Shown piece by piece: positions 26,380-38,007 of a stretch of 64,000 bases of DNA. Source of the DNA: Campylorhamphus procurvoides (lineage: Eukaryota > Chordata > Aves > Passeriformes > Dendrocolaptidae); NCBI GenBank assembly GCA_013396655.1, contig WBMV01005969.1, positions 653,534 to 717,533 on the forward strand, given 5' to 3'. Each line of letters begins with the position of its first letter. The stretch's first letter is position 1. The translations under genes were made by a program, and so were the position numbers. Under the pieces are notes generated by a model. The model ran no database searches and was not told where the DNA came from. It worked only from the letters and a program-made list of their open reading frames with translations.

Positions 26380-27190
26380 TAACTTGGGGACCAAGTGAAC
26401 GTGAGCTAATCCTATTTGAGACACAAATAGGACAGCTAAGACTAATAAATCGAAAAGCTTAACTTTGATAAAATGTGGCAGATCATTTTCATGAGACTGG
26501 ACTGGAGAATATAAGGCCTGACTGCAGAGGAGGCTCACAAATCTGTGTGTATCATTAAGAGTTTGTACCAGAAATGACATGGAAAGATTTTTGCAAAGAA
26601 GCACTGGGTGTAAACAGATAAATAACTACCATAAGAATATTGAGCCTAAGCAGGCAGATGGAAAGCTTCTAAGAAACAGAAAAATTTTGTGGTGTAGGAA
26701 GAGAGCTGTGTGTTATAAGTGAAAAATTGTAGTGTTGAGCTGAGAATTGCTAAGTCAAGCTGCCTCATAACTCAGAAATATCACCGGAAAAAAAGCACGA
26801 AGTTCTTCAATTGCATTTTTTAAAAGAAAATCGTGAAAGAGAATGTGAGATAGATACAGATTCAGAATAGGTGGTAGGAGTTACTCCAAACTCAGATAAA
26901 TACTGGAACTTTGTTTTGGTAGATGAAGTGAGCCTGCATAAGGAGTTAAGGCTGATAGCAGGAATACATCCAGCAGTGCATACTGGAGGCAGAAGTAAAA
27001 CTGCAAGAGGTTCCTGTAGTCAACAAGGGATAAATTCTTTCCCACAATTTTGTCAGAACACATGCATGAATTTGCTAGTCCAGCTGTATATTTCTTCAGA
27101 AAAACTATCAAAATGAATGTATTACTATCATAAAGCTGGATATTAGGAAAGATAATACCTGCATTTAAGAAATGGGGGAAAAAACTGAAA
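26380..27190 (+). mobile_element. Ancient CR1-like LINE coding remnant (EN to RT linker)
   Basis: A strongly diverged plus-strand CR1 remnant. Landmarks in order resemble older CR1 of the type common in turtles and crocodilians. A 'cttggggaccaagtgaacg' stretch with 'gagctaatcc' (26,383-26,413) fits the end of the endonuclease (the SDHEL-like segment). 'gactggactggagaa' and 'gcagaggaggct' (26,497-26,535) fit the WTE...VEEAW segment. 'gataatacctgcatttaag' followed by 'aaatgggggaaaaaactg' (27,149-27,190) fits the start of the reverse-transcriptase region. The distance between first and last landmarks is close to that in the full-length element. All frames are broken. The assignment is from remembered consensus sequence, so it is moderate; the region between landmarks is barely recognisable. 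Confidence 0.45.
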
Positions 27191-30100
27191 GACATCTGTA
27201 AACTAGTTTTTCTCTCCATGGATGAGACTTTTATAGAAATGTTTACTCATGCTGGTGACTTTCAACTCTGCTGGGTAGAGTCAAAGGTAATTCACCTTTG
27301 CTGTCTCCTGAGAGCAAGATGCAGGAAGGAACTCAAGTATACCATCTCTTCACAACAAATAAGCACTCTACAAGATAAAATTAAAAAATTAGTAAATAGT
27401 TAATAAATAAATGTTGAGGGCTTATTGGCAATCAATAATAGTTTAACAAAAATCTATGGTACAGGTGACTGAAAAAAAAAGCCAGGATATCCATAGGGAA
27501 TAGATAAGAGAAGGATTGGCTAACTTTCTCCAAGCTGGGAGAAAATTCTCAGAAGACTCAATAAATACAGAAAGTTATTGCTCTGAAAAACAGGCCAAAA
27601 ATAAAAATGCTTTCAGTTTCCCAAAGGAGATCAGAGAGAGTTAAACCCTTTGAGTTTCCTTTGTTTGTATATATTCCTCATGTAGGAATTGAATTTTACA
27701 TGAATGATGAGATCATCCAAAGTAAAGCTAATAGTGGTAATAAAAGGATCCCAAAAGCCTAAAATTTTATGTTTAGGAGGAGGAAATCTCTGATTTGGGA
27801 ACAAGGAAGAAGACTCCCTCTTTGCAGACATGGGTCATTTAAAGGGGCCTTTTTTACTGTTTTCTAGGGCAAACAGCCCTGGCTTCTCCTGAGTAAGAAA
27901 CATTGAGTTGGGAGGGTTGTGCAGTGCCCTGGAATGTCCATGACTGGATACCGGTTTGCTTTTGTCTCCATGCCTGCTCTATGCACCATTCACAGGGCCA
28001 CATTTGTCACCACATCAGATCAGACCTGACAGACTAGAACAGGAGGCAAGGAAAACCTATGTCATTCTACCCAAGCAATAAGTATGGGAAATTTAGATTC
28101 TAGACTCCTCTTGTGGTTTCTGGAGCAATTATTTTATTTCTTATTGTCTTAATGACATCAGTGCAAGAAAAGGGGCAATAATTCCTGCTTTGTCTTCCAC
28201 AGGTGAATTGTAAACATTCAGAGGCAAGGATTTCTATTTTTCTGTGTAAAGAGCACCTGGGAAAAAGCAATGTTGTGATCTCAGCTGAAACGTCTTTGGG
28301 TTACTGTTATACAAATCAATGCTACATGCATGTTTGCCTTTAGATATCCAGGAAAAGAAGGCTTATTTCTATGAGAGATCTCCTGCTGTTTATGCTAAGA
28401 TGACAATGAAATTCAAAGAATTGTGTGCATGTGCTCTTCAGGCAGACTCACCAAAGTCTAGAGGTTGTTTATGTTGATCATCAGTTGCTACAAGACTTTC
28501 TTTTCCCCAAAGGAACTCAGGAGGATGAGGAAAAATTAAAAATACCACAAAATAACGTGTTTAGATAAGACCAAAGGCTGACATTTCTCATGGCTGTGGA
28601 GTAAAGATGTAATTTTCTAAATGACATCCCAACTACGCAGAGGTTTTAAGTCATACTACTGTCTGCCTTTACATAGTTCTCAGTGTAGTCTCCTTTTCTC
28701 ATGTATTTTCATTTTCTTTTCAAATTTTTTTTAAAACTGTTTTCATCCAAACCATCACATAAACAGCTCTTCCTTTTCTTTTTCATGTTAACAGTGAGAG
28801 GCAGGAGGAGAAACCTGGTGAAGAAGATCAGTGTGAGAATCTCAGAAGAGGTTTTACCTGAGCATTTCCTGACTTTCAGGGTTGTTTGGTTCTGAGGGCC
28901 GTGACCTGCCTGAACAGCATCATTTTCTTCAGGTCACAGCCAGTGGGGCTGAAGTCCAGCAGGGAGCAGTAGGGACTTAGGAACTTGCCCATATTGGATG
29001 AAAAGAGTTCTGCTCTTGTGCTAAGAAGGGGAGGCTGCGGTTGAAGACAGGCTTGACAGTATTCATGGGTACATAAATATAGCAAAATTCACAGCCCATG
29101 TGTCATCCTTCATAGTATACATGCAGCCACCAATAATTGTTGTGTTGTAATAGTGTTTTTCAATATGTTGTGCTTCATGAAAAAGAGGTTGACACAGTTT
29201 TTATATTTAATTAATTATCTTTTAGGAAAAACAACAATCAATTTGTTACAAAGATACCTGTATTAACTCCTGCCAAGCAGTTCTGTGACACATTGCTAAT
29301 AACGTTACCCAATGGTTGTTAATCTTGCACTTTGAAAACATGGTATCTTTTGCTTATCAAATTTCCAAAGAAACAGCACGTCCTTAATTGTTTAACACCT
29401 AATTCGATGCAAAAGTCCTTTTTTATTCTTACATAATATGGAGATAATTCAAGTTATGTGTATTTGGTATTCTTACCGTAATTGTTTAACAGAACCTAAA
29501 TATGTTAATTTTTATCCTCTATTTGAAATTTTGAAATCTTGATCATAAAAGACCTGGTTTGACAGTGAAGCTGGCACAAAAATATTTTTATATTTTTTGT
29601 GAGATTTTGCAGTTTTCTTATAAAAAAACCCTGTGGTGTGGCAGTAACTGAACTTGTAGGAATGAGGAAGAAATTTGATGAAAATTGTATGAAAACCTAC
29701 TTGGCAGAGTTAAAATGCAGTAGCAATCTGGTCCCCCTTTAGGGAAAAGATCATGGAGAAGAAAAACATTAAAAAGCTTAGCTCACTGTAAGCTTCGATG
29801 AAAGTAAATTTCTGGGCCAACCTGACATAACCAAGCCCCCTTTCCATGTAAAACTGGAGATGACTTTAAAGAAATATTTTCCCCCAGAGAAAAAATAATC
29901 CTTAAGATTTCTCACAGACTCTTATGTTGAATGTGTTTCTGATTTTACCCACTTTCCCCACAGGTTATCCCCTCTCTCAGCATTTCCATTGAGAAGATTA
30001 AGATGCGAAGGGATAAGAGGTTAGGAAAAAAATTGATTTGCTAAATACTTACAAACCCGCATGACTTCTAATAGGAAGAAGCCATAAATAACAGAAATTC

Positions 30101-31268
30101 CACCGCATGTTTCTTGCAAAATCCCTTTTCACACCTCCTGTTAGATAAGGAGACAGACAACGATAATCTGATGGTTTGCAGCTGCTCAGGCTGCAGCATA
30201 AATTGGGCAAAACTCAGAATTGAAAGAAGACCTCTATCCTTTAGACAGAGACCTGAATCAAGTGGGCTCACTCTCCCATTACATAGGAGTCAAGCTCTAA
30301 CTGGGCCTTCCTTTGGCCTGAAGCACTGCAAAAGCTCCTGTCCTTTTGCCTGGTGGGTCTTCTACTTCTGACCGACAGCAACACCTTCATGGATGGATAT
30401 CCTAATGAAACTCTGCAATCCACCAAAGTTCCAGGTGCCCAGGTTTTGCATGGGTCCTTGACAGGATGTGAGATGGATCAAGATGAGAAGATGTGTGCGC
30501 TATTCCCCAGTCACTCAGCTGCAGCTGGAGACCCAGTTGAGTCAATTTAGATGATGTGTTTATTTTCTACATGTTTCCCTAATGCCTTCTTGGTTTGTAA
30601 GCATTACAGATGGCTTGTCCTGAGAGTTTAATTTCACTCAGATATGTTGCTCATCAGAAGATGACTTTTAGCGAGAAACTTGTTGTCAGTCCTTGAGCAT
30701 GGTTATGTAGGAGGTCACCAGGTACCATTTCAACCTCCTCACCCCTTCATTAATACTTAGACACTGTCAAATGCCATGCAGATTTCAGTATCAGCCTTTT
30801 AAAAGCTACCTTTTAGTCTAGAAGGGCTTGCTGAAGAGTAAAGATTAATTGCAACTTCTGTAGTCAGTTTTCGGTGTCTGCATCTGCGTAGCCTGAAGAG
30901 TTGGTAGTTGGTGGATGACAGACCTCTTCCTGGGTAAGATGGTAGGGAATGTGTGAAAATACAAGCGAATTGCAGCCTTTCCCTGTCACTGTTATCTGTT
31001 ACTGCCAGGGTCCCTACAGGATCCTCAGGACTACTTCAGAGTTTGGTGGCAGCTATTTCAGATGCCTTGGGATATCAGCTATCTTTATGTGTATTCGCAG
31101 ACGCATACTGACTCGCTGGTAGCTGCCTGCTGCTGAAGGTATATGGGAAGAGACAGCAGGCAGTATTTTTAAAGTTTCTCTCTGGCTAAGATTAATTCAC
31201 ACTTTTTATCTGCCTTTCCTTCTGGCTCTGTTTAAAATTTACCACATTTCCTTAGCACACAGATCATT
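27191..31268. other. Unique sequence, no gene seen
   Basis: No gene or confident repeat. Frames are at most 85 codons (30,114-30,371, +) with no domain features. A further continuation of the CR1 remnant to the right of 27,190 is possible but not visible to me. Confidence 0.55.
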
Positions 31269-31326
31269 TGGGTTGGTTTTTTTTCCGTTGTTTTGGTTTT
31301 TTTGGTTTATTTATTTATTTTTATTA
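31269..31326 (+). repeat. T-rich (GGTTT/TTTA) low-complexity tract
   Basis: About 58 bp of T runs separated by GG or G, ending in a TTTA/TTAT repeat. It resembles the reverse complement of the A/C-rich tract at 37,009-37,086 in composition, with no sign of a shared longer element. Confidence 0.85.
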
Positions 31327-32199
31327 CAATTTTTAATTTCTGGTACTCAAGGTAATGATAGAGGTGGCAGCTAATCCTTTGATTAATAATACCACTGTTA
31401 AATTAACTTTTATGTTTCCAACCAATAAATTATCCTTAAACTCACATTTGAACATCTCCAAGATGAGAAAAGGTCCTGTAATTTAATAGAGACATAAAAC
31501 CCACCAAACGAGTGTCAAGGAGCTAAGCAAGGGAGTCTGCTTATCTACTGAAGGAATTTAATAACTCAGAAAACTACATAACTGGCATTGGTTCTAGTTG
31601 TAATTAAGTCACATTCCAAAACTGAGCAAATAGTTTCTCTCCGAGCCTCAGTTATCTCTGAAGCAGACAGGGCAGTGGTCACTAAACACTCAAATGTCCA
31701 GGCTCCAACATTTCTCATAAGGGAGATGGAAGAGGTCACCCTTGGCTGCTGCCCTCACTTCTCTGCCAGAGCTACTGATCCAGTGCAGTGGCCAAAGAGC
31801 ATCCCATGGACTTTCCCCTCTGCTATGGAAGTTACACCATCATTTAGGTTTGCACTGAGCTTCACAAAATACGTGGAAGTCCATGTACAGTAATTTTTGA
31901 TTATTTTTAGAAATGCAGGAGTAAAAATTTTACACAGGAAGTAAGAACAAGGCCCTGATTTTACTGACTTGGATAAATATTGATTTGTTGGAATCCTTGG
32001 TGGTACAGCTGTTGTGTTTGAGGTCATTCAGATGCCCAAGTGAAGGACCAGTGCACCACAGTGTGCCAGAGAATAAGCACATGAACAGTTCCAATTTTAT
32101 GCTTCAGGTATTGTTCAGATGCTTAATAAAATGACAAAAGAGTTTTCCCACACTAAGAAAAAAAGCCTTGTAAGAATTAATACCTCTGAGGACTAAAAG
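31327..32199. other. Unique sequence, no gene seen
   Basis: Contains a 101-codon plus-strand frame (31,588-31,893) and an overlapping 90-codon minus-strand frame (31,755-32,027). Neither has recognisable domains and the two cannot both be coding. Nothing else was seen. Confidence 0.5.
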
Positions 32200-32275
32200 G
32201 AGCATATGAGCTTCACCAGCGCATTAGTGGAAGTGGCAGAGGTGATTCCTCTAAATGTCTTCAAACAAGGGTTGC
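32200..32275 (+). mobile_element. Possible CR1-like 3' fragment
   Basis: 'gcagaggtgattcctctaaa' followed by 'tgtcttcaaacaagg' resembles the segment near the CR1 3' end that encodes the last RT-domain residues (a 'gtagaggc...ctttaagaa' pattern). It is short and diverged, with no terminal repeat seen, so this is a weak call. Confidence 0.25.
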
Positions 32276-35200
32276 TTTACTAAATAAAGAGTAACATTAT
32301 GTGTGACAGAGGTGAAATAGTGATCTATCAAAAGATAATGAAGCTGGAATCTGACAGCAAGAATGAAATGTAAGGATGACAAGCTGATGTGGCAAAGCAG
32401 TGTGGTGCATACATATAAACAAAATGGCATGGGATATGTTCGGACAGGATTTTAGGAAGGAAAAATTGAGGGTTCTAATAGTAGAGTGAGTTATTTGTTA
32501 TAAATCAAAATGGAAAGAGTAGTGCCATGCTGCATTTACCTGGAGGTTTATTAGGAGGTTAAACTATTAATCAACATGTTAAGGCAAGACATTTACAGTC
32601 TCTCTTGATATCACTTTTGATGCAAAATTAAAGGGTATATTAAAGACCCGCCCCTCTAAAATTCTCCTTAATCCAACAGTTCTTTTCCTGTGGAGCATGT
32701 ATCTCTGTCTTTGGTCTATATCTGTACAGGTTTCTGAACAGCAGCTCTTGACAGAGGTGTTGCCAATAGCTGTACTGCCTGTGTTACAGGCACTGGCCAC
32801 AAGCAGCTTTTGCACTGTCTTATTGTGCATCTTCTTGACTGCTGCTGGCTAAAAGGCATTCACTCTTTCTCCCTGAGTTTCACTCCTGGAGAAATAGCCT
32901 CATAACATGAGAGTTAATGCTGCCAGTGACATATGAGAAGAGAGACACAGAAATACATTCAGAGAAACATGCACTTGCATGATGAGAAAGAAGAGCGTTC
33001 CAGCCTGAGCCCTGGCTTTTACCCTGTGCTGGGCTTCAATTGAAGAACTGTGCAAACATATAGGAGATTTGCCCAGACACATTTTATCCTAATAGCTGTT
33101 ATTTAGAAATGGAAGAAAAATATTTGACTGTTAGCTATAACTAGAAAATTATAATCAGTAATCAAATAACTACCACACCCTCCCCCCAAAGTTAAGCAGT
33201 CATTAATAATTAGCTGTAATACAAGGGTGTAATTCATTACAATGACAAATTATTTGTAAATTTCCGTAACATTTTGCCATAGCAATTAGTCATTCTTGTT
33301 TGACTTATCTGGAATTCTTACACGACAACCATGAAATTGTAAAACATAATTATTGACAGCATTGATAGCTGGCTTAAGGTACCATGCTTTTGAGGGCAAG
33401 TTTCAGAAATATCACAATTTATTGAGTACTATGTTAGTAGCTTACCACCCAAGTAAAAGAAATACGTGCTCAGAACAAAAATATAAATATAGATATTATT
33501 TTTTTCCTTTCAGGAATAAGTATGAATGGTGATCCTTCAGAAAACAACAAAATTTGTTCTTTGAAAGGAAAACAAACAGACTCTTTTGTCTGTATGCAAT
33601 CCAGACGTCAACTCAACAGTGACCAAACCACCCCCTCACAGGTTGAACTGATTAATTCTTTGTCAGGAGGTATCATGAGAAACCTGGATTTAAAAGGCTT
33701 TTTAAAACTGCATTTGGCTACAAAGCTTGCTGCAGTTGGTGGTCAATCAGAAACCTGATATCTATTCTCTAGTAAATAGTAGAGAATAAAAGCTGTGTTT
33801 TATTACAATATGTGGTCCACTCTGATTTGCTCCTCCTGCTAATGTTTCCTGTTTGATGTATATTTGTTCTTCTCAAATGGAAGATGGTAGCACAGAAGAA
33901 CAGGCTTCATGGTATGGAGTGGATGGGTGAAAGGGAACACATGGGATGTGAAAACCAGCCAAGCTAAGTGCAGGTCTGTTCCTTCAGGTGTCTCAGACCT
34001 TATGCTCATCTTTCTGAGAAACGGAGGAAATAAAATAAAATCACAGTATGAGTGCTTCAAATAAAACCAGTTAATATATTAAGAACTTGCTCACAGGGCC
34101 ATGTAATTAGGATTTTCGTGTCTGTCATCTTTATTTGTAGGTATTTGTCAAATAATTCCCACACCGGGCTAATTTCTTCTGGGGAAGATTTCACAAGAAC
34201 CTAAGCAAACCATGAGTTCAAGTCCAATTTTTAAATCTGACTTGTACACAGAATCCGGAATGCCTAAGGATAGTAACGTTGCTGAAAGCAATTTTGTGTT
34301 GCAAAAAGCATCTTACTGGAAAATGGGAACTTTATACCCAGTGATGTTTAATGGTGTTTAATGGTATTTAATTCTCTTACGTTTTGGATGTTCAGTGCAA
34401 GGACACCATTAATAGGGTGCAGATGCCTGTGAGGGGCTGTGTGATCTGTGTAGCTGTTGTGCTGCCTGTGGTGGGATGATTTGCCTGGCTTTCTACAATG
34501 TGCTGCCACAGAGACAGGGTCCGATACCTCCTTGGTCTTTTCTGTGGCATCCCACTTACTGGGGCTGGACTGAAACATATGGTAAGGATATTTAAACTAT
34601 CTTGAAATTACCTGCTCCAGCTTGTCCAGTAGCTCCCTGCACTCCTGCCTCACACTCCTCCTCACTGTCCCCCGCGTGCACAGATGTCTTAGAGGGAAGA
34701 TGGCCCTTTCTCTCTATTGCTTGTGGTGTGACATAATACTTTTCCCAAGTAAATGATGGAAACTCTTGTGCAAAACAGGATAATGAATGCATGGTAGGAA
34801 TATTTTACAGAGTAAACAATTGCACTGAATTTCTATGATTTGCAAGGGCATTCAGAGTACAGGCTAGACACCTGAATGCTCCTTGAATACTGAGTATCAT
34901 GAAACTACAAGTTAGGGTAGCCTGTGGTTGTCAAATGAAGAAGAAAAATTTAAATGAGTTCTTATTAAAATTTTTACCCATCTTTGATTACAAAGCTGAT
35001 AAATCAGAAACAGACAAAGCTAAATGAAAAAATTGTATCCCCTCATGTGAACATAACATCTGAGCCCCAGTGCACATGACTATAACATCTATGCTTTAAT
35101 TTGGGGCTGTATTTTAAGCTTCATGTTTCATTTTTAGGTCAACATTTTCTTACCACATTGGATTCCCAACTATTACCTAGAACTTTTGCAAAAACACACA

Positions 35201-35639
35201 GAGTACATGCAAAAAGTGAAAAATAATGAGTCTGCTTCCAGGTACCTTTTATCAGCCTGTTTTTCCTGACACATTAGATATGATGCACAGCCAGCTTCTC
35301 TAAGGGCAGGCTGAGAGCTTCCATACTTGATAGTAATTTCACAACTCTTGGGGAAGTCCTAACATTACTAAACTCAGTTCTCTGTTTATTCCCATAAGGC
35401 CAAGATTTTACCTTCAGAATATGTTATTTCAGTTCACTTGCAAAACAAAGTTTTTTTCTGATGAAGCACGTGCAAATTTAAGGCTCATTGTGAAGGAAAA
35501 CTGTATTTACAGATCTTATTGCTTCATTATAATCATAAAAGCTCAGAGCCCTTAAACATTGTTCATTTTCTCTGTCACAATCACAAAAGGGCAAAGAGAA
35601 TTTGCACTTACTTATTCCAGACTAGGTTTTGTAAAAGCT
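32276..35639. other. Unique sequence; short tandem repeat at 34,346-34,372
   Basis: No gene seen. The unit GTTTAATGGT is repeated twice exactly, with a third partial copy, at 34,346-34,372. A 9-bp inverted repeat (TATTCTCTA/TAGAGAATA) lies near 33,762-33,788. Open frames are at most 83 codons and unremarkable. Confidence 0.55.
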
Positions 35640-36300
35640 TAAGGACCTTCTAGAGGGGCTGATTGTAGAAAATTGCCTTGCATTGTATGAGCAAGAGTTG
35701 ATTAAGTTTAAAATAAATAAAGTAATTTCAGGAGGGCAGTTTGAGAAATTGAAGGAAATGGTTAGTAGAGTCAACTGGACTGAAGTGTTCAGGGGGTTGA
35801 ATGTGGAGGAGGCTTGAAATCTCCTTTAATCAAAATTACAAAACCTAGAAGGAATTTGCCAAACAAGCAAAGGGAGAAAATTGTAAGGAAAGATTCCCAA
35901 AGCTATTTGAGTCAACAACTGCCTCTGAATGATGGTAGGAGTGAGTGCCCAGCAAACAAAAAGTTATTACAGGGACACATCAGCAAAGAAGTGAGTTCAT
36001 ACCGATCAGAAAACACAGAACAAAGTAAAAAGCACCAAATATTCAGGTGAAATAAGCCTTCTAAAGAATGTGATAAAACATATTAAGAAAGTTATTTAGC
36101 CTTTAAGTGAAGAGGTTGTAAAATGTAGTAGAGGTGGAATACATTCAATATGAGATGATGTTCAAGCTGACTGAAAGTAGCTCAAATACAAAAATACTTT
36201 TTTTTTTTTATCAAGAAAGAGAAGGAAAAGGGTTCATAGGAATCAGGAGTGGTAGCAGAAGGCAGGACAAGAGAAGTGGAAACCAGCTGGGAGTAGGATG
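35640..36300 (+). mobile_element. Ancient CR1-like LINE remnant (EN C-terminus and linker)
   Basis: Plus-strand remnant. Translating 35,640-35,820 gives a frame broken by stops with QFEKLKEMVSRVNWTEVFRG and then LNVEEAWNLL once one stop (near 35,816) is ignored. This matches the segment after the CR1 endonuclease where a W-[TE]-E-x-[FL]...VEE-[AG]-W pattern is typical. At 36,210-36,290 the stretch 'atcaagaaagagaaggaaaa' followed by 'gggttcataggaatcaggag' resembles the next segment of the same older CR1 family. A second, weaker match to that segment lies at about 35,862-35,895, so an internal duplication or two fragments may be present. There is no intact frame; boundaries are approximate. Confidence 0.45.
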
Positions 36301-36636
36301 TTTTTTCCAGAATTCTGAAATATCTCTGAAATAGCCAACCATTGCATATTGTGTGTGAGACATAGCAAATATAGTATGTGTGTTGAAGGGAAGGAGGAAA
36401 AAGGATTCCGCCACCATCAGTTCATGTGGGTACATGCTGGGATTTCAGAGAGCAAATCAAAGGGTGGTTATTTCATTTGTCCATACTTGTCCAAAGCCGC
36501 TGACTTCTGAGACTTCACTGACCACTTCTGTCCCTCTAGGCGTGGAGGGAGCAGAGCATAGGTCTAGGAGCTCTTTTGGATGGCCTAGTTGAGCAGCTGG
36601 AACCTCAGCCTTGGAACCTTCAATCCCAGACCCCTT
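36301..36636. other. Unassigned sequence between CR1 remnants
   Basis: Moderately GC-rich toward the right. Short open frames run on both strands (36,380-36,592 +; 36,457-36,726 -) without domain features. It may be part of the broken CR1 on either side or unrelated DNA. Confidence 0.4.
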
Positions 36637-36686
36637 CTTGTAATACCAAGGAGGTATTGTAATACCTCCTTGTAATACCAAGGAGG
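36637..36686 (+). repeat. 18-bp direct repeat flanking a 12-bp perfect hairpin
   Basis: CTTGTAATACCAAGGAGG occurs at 36,637-36,654 and again at 36,669-36,686. Between and overlapping them, CAAGGAGGTATT (36,647-36,658) and AATACCTCCTTG (36,661-36,672) form a perfect 12-bp inverted repeat with a 2-base loop (GT). The structure looks like a template-switch event that copied the local sequence first inverted and then direct. No protein-coding or transposon role is evident. Confidence 0.9.
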
Positions 36687-37008
36687 AGTCACCTGTGGAG
36701 CTGCTCTGTACTTCTGTTTGCAGCAATAGCAGGGAGCCCTGGTCCTGAGATGAGGAGGGAGGGAGAGATGGAGCTGCCCTAGATGAGCATTAGGGCTCTC
36801 AATGTAAAGCACTAGTTTCTGCATTTAGACAGAGGCAAGGGCTGACTGATGGAGCCAAGGCTGAGGGAGAGGATGTAGTACAAAGACTGAGCACACACCA
36901 CAGGCAAGAGCAAAGAATTTGGTGTAGGAGAGTTCTAGAGAGCAATCTTGAAGTTTCTTCTGCTCCCTAAACATACCTGTGGTTTCTCTATGGAAAAATA
37001 GCACCAGG
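36687..37008. other. Unassigned sequence, nothing recognised
   Basis: Just over 300 bp of mixed composition. Minus-strand frames of 79 and 85 codons cross it without any family signal. Confidence 0.5.
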
Positions 37009-37086
37009 AAAAAAAAACAAAACAACAAACCAACCAAACCAAACAAAAACACCCCACCAGAAAACAAAAACCAACCAAACAAAAAT
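37009..37086 (+). repeat. A-rich (CAAA/CCAA) low-complexity tract
   Basis: About 78 bp of A runs punctuated by C or CC, with no T and almost no G. Its reverse complement yields an artefactual Phe/Leu/Gly-rich frame (36,825-37,082, -). It could be an expanded poly-A tail of an old retroposon, but no body for such an element is recognisable immediately upstream. Confidence 0.85.
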
Positions 37087-37309
37087 CATACAGGATTTGA
37101 AATTTGCCACAAAAGCCATTTTTTCAGTCTCAGTCAGTAGAAATTAAGAAAATAGCTGTACTGGATTTCCTGTATTTTAACTATGTTCATTTAAGGTGTA
37201 GCCTACCCAATCTTTTGATCATAAAATTGTGCCACCACCAATGAATGTCTAGCTTCTCAGGCTACTGGCTTACTTAAGAGCCTGCTATAAACAAAACTTA
37301 AAGAGGACT

Positions 37310-37480
37310 CAGCGGAGGAAGAAGGTAAAGAAATAATAATGAAAGAGGGAGGTGTATGGAACAGAGGACAGAACTGAACAAAGCCTTTCAAAGAGCAGTT
37401 CACACCAGACCAACCTAATTTTTAAATATTGATAAGATTACTGATTTTTTAGGGAAGTGAAAAGTAGTACCTGTACAAGA
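37310..37480 (+). mobile_element. Ancient CR1-like LINE remnant (start of RT domain)
   Basis: 'agaccaacctaattt' (37,409-37,423), then 'gataagattactgat' followed by 'tttttaggg' (37,430-37,455), parallels the CR1 reverse-transcriptase segment that encodes TNLISFF[DE]K[IV]TDFLDKG. Upstream, 'acagaactgaacaaagcc' and 'tttcaaagagcag' parallels the preceding H-G-F-x-K-G-R-S segment. It lies downstream of the endonuclease-linker remnant at 35,640-36,300 on the same strand and in the expected order. Both may belong to one insertion stretched by later sequence gain. Frames are broken. Confidence 0.5.
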
Positions 37481-37952
37481 TCATGGAGTGAGATCCAGAA
37501 TGTGTGCAGGTAACATGATGACTAAATATTAGACTTGAAATTAAATTTACTTTTAGCTGTCAGGGTCTTAGCCTCCTATTCTCTGTAGTGTACAGTGAAG
37601 TGACACTACAGACATTTATGACCATTTATACAGTTGTATAACTGAGAAGAAAATTCATAGAAGCCATGATATTCACCAGGGAAACACAAAAAGGTAATTA
37701 GTAGAAGGTAGTGCAGATGTATCCAAAATGCTTTCTTGCCTCATTTTAATATATCTGTAAGCTGGGCTTCATGATATAAATCTTTCTCAAGGGTTATGCA
37801 CCTAAACAGTCTTGTTTGAAACTAAGCAAAGGAACAATGCTCTTTTAGATAGTTTCCTGGAAAGAAAACCTCTGGGACTTGTAGGAAGTGTTGCTTCTTC
37901 TCTTCCCCCATAATGTAGCATGATTTGTTCCTGGGCATGGCACTTCTCAATA
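37481..37952. other. Unique sequence, nothing recognised
   Basis: AT-rich, no gene or repeat identified. Confidence 0.55.
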
Positions 37953-38007
37953 GTTTTCCAGTGTTCCATTTTGCAAGTTTTCCAATGTCCCATTTTGCAA
38001 GTTTTCA
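37953..38007 (+). repeat. 24-bp tandem duplication
   Basis: The unit GTTTTCCA(G/A)TGT(T/C)CCATTTTGCAA occurs at 37,953-37,976 and 37,977-38,000, differing at two positions, followed by a 7-base partial third copy (38,001-38,007). On the minus strand it produces a repeated KTCKM(G/E)HW motif in a short frame (37,802-38,008), which is a by-product and not evidence of a protein. Confidence 0.9.

Noticed and set aside
34205..34225. tRNA B-box-like string (GAGTTCAAGTCC)
   Set aside because: No A-box at the right distance upstream and no cloverleaf can be drawn; neither a tRNA gene nor a tRNA-derived SINE is supported.
37009..37086. A-rich tract considered as the tail of a processed pseudogene
   Set aside because: No gene-like body precedes it and no flanking duplication was found.
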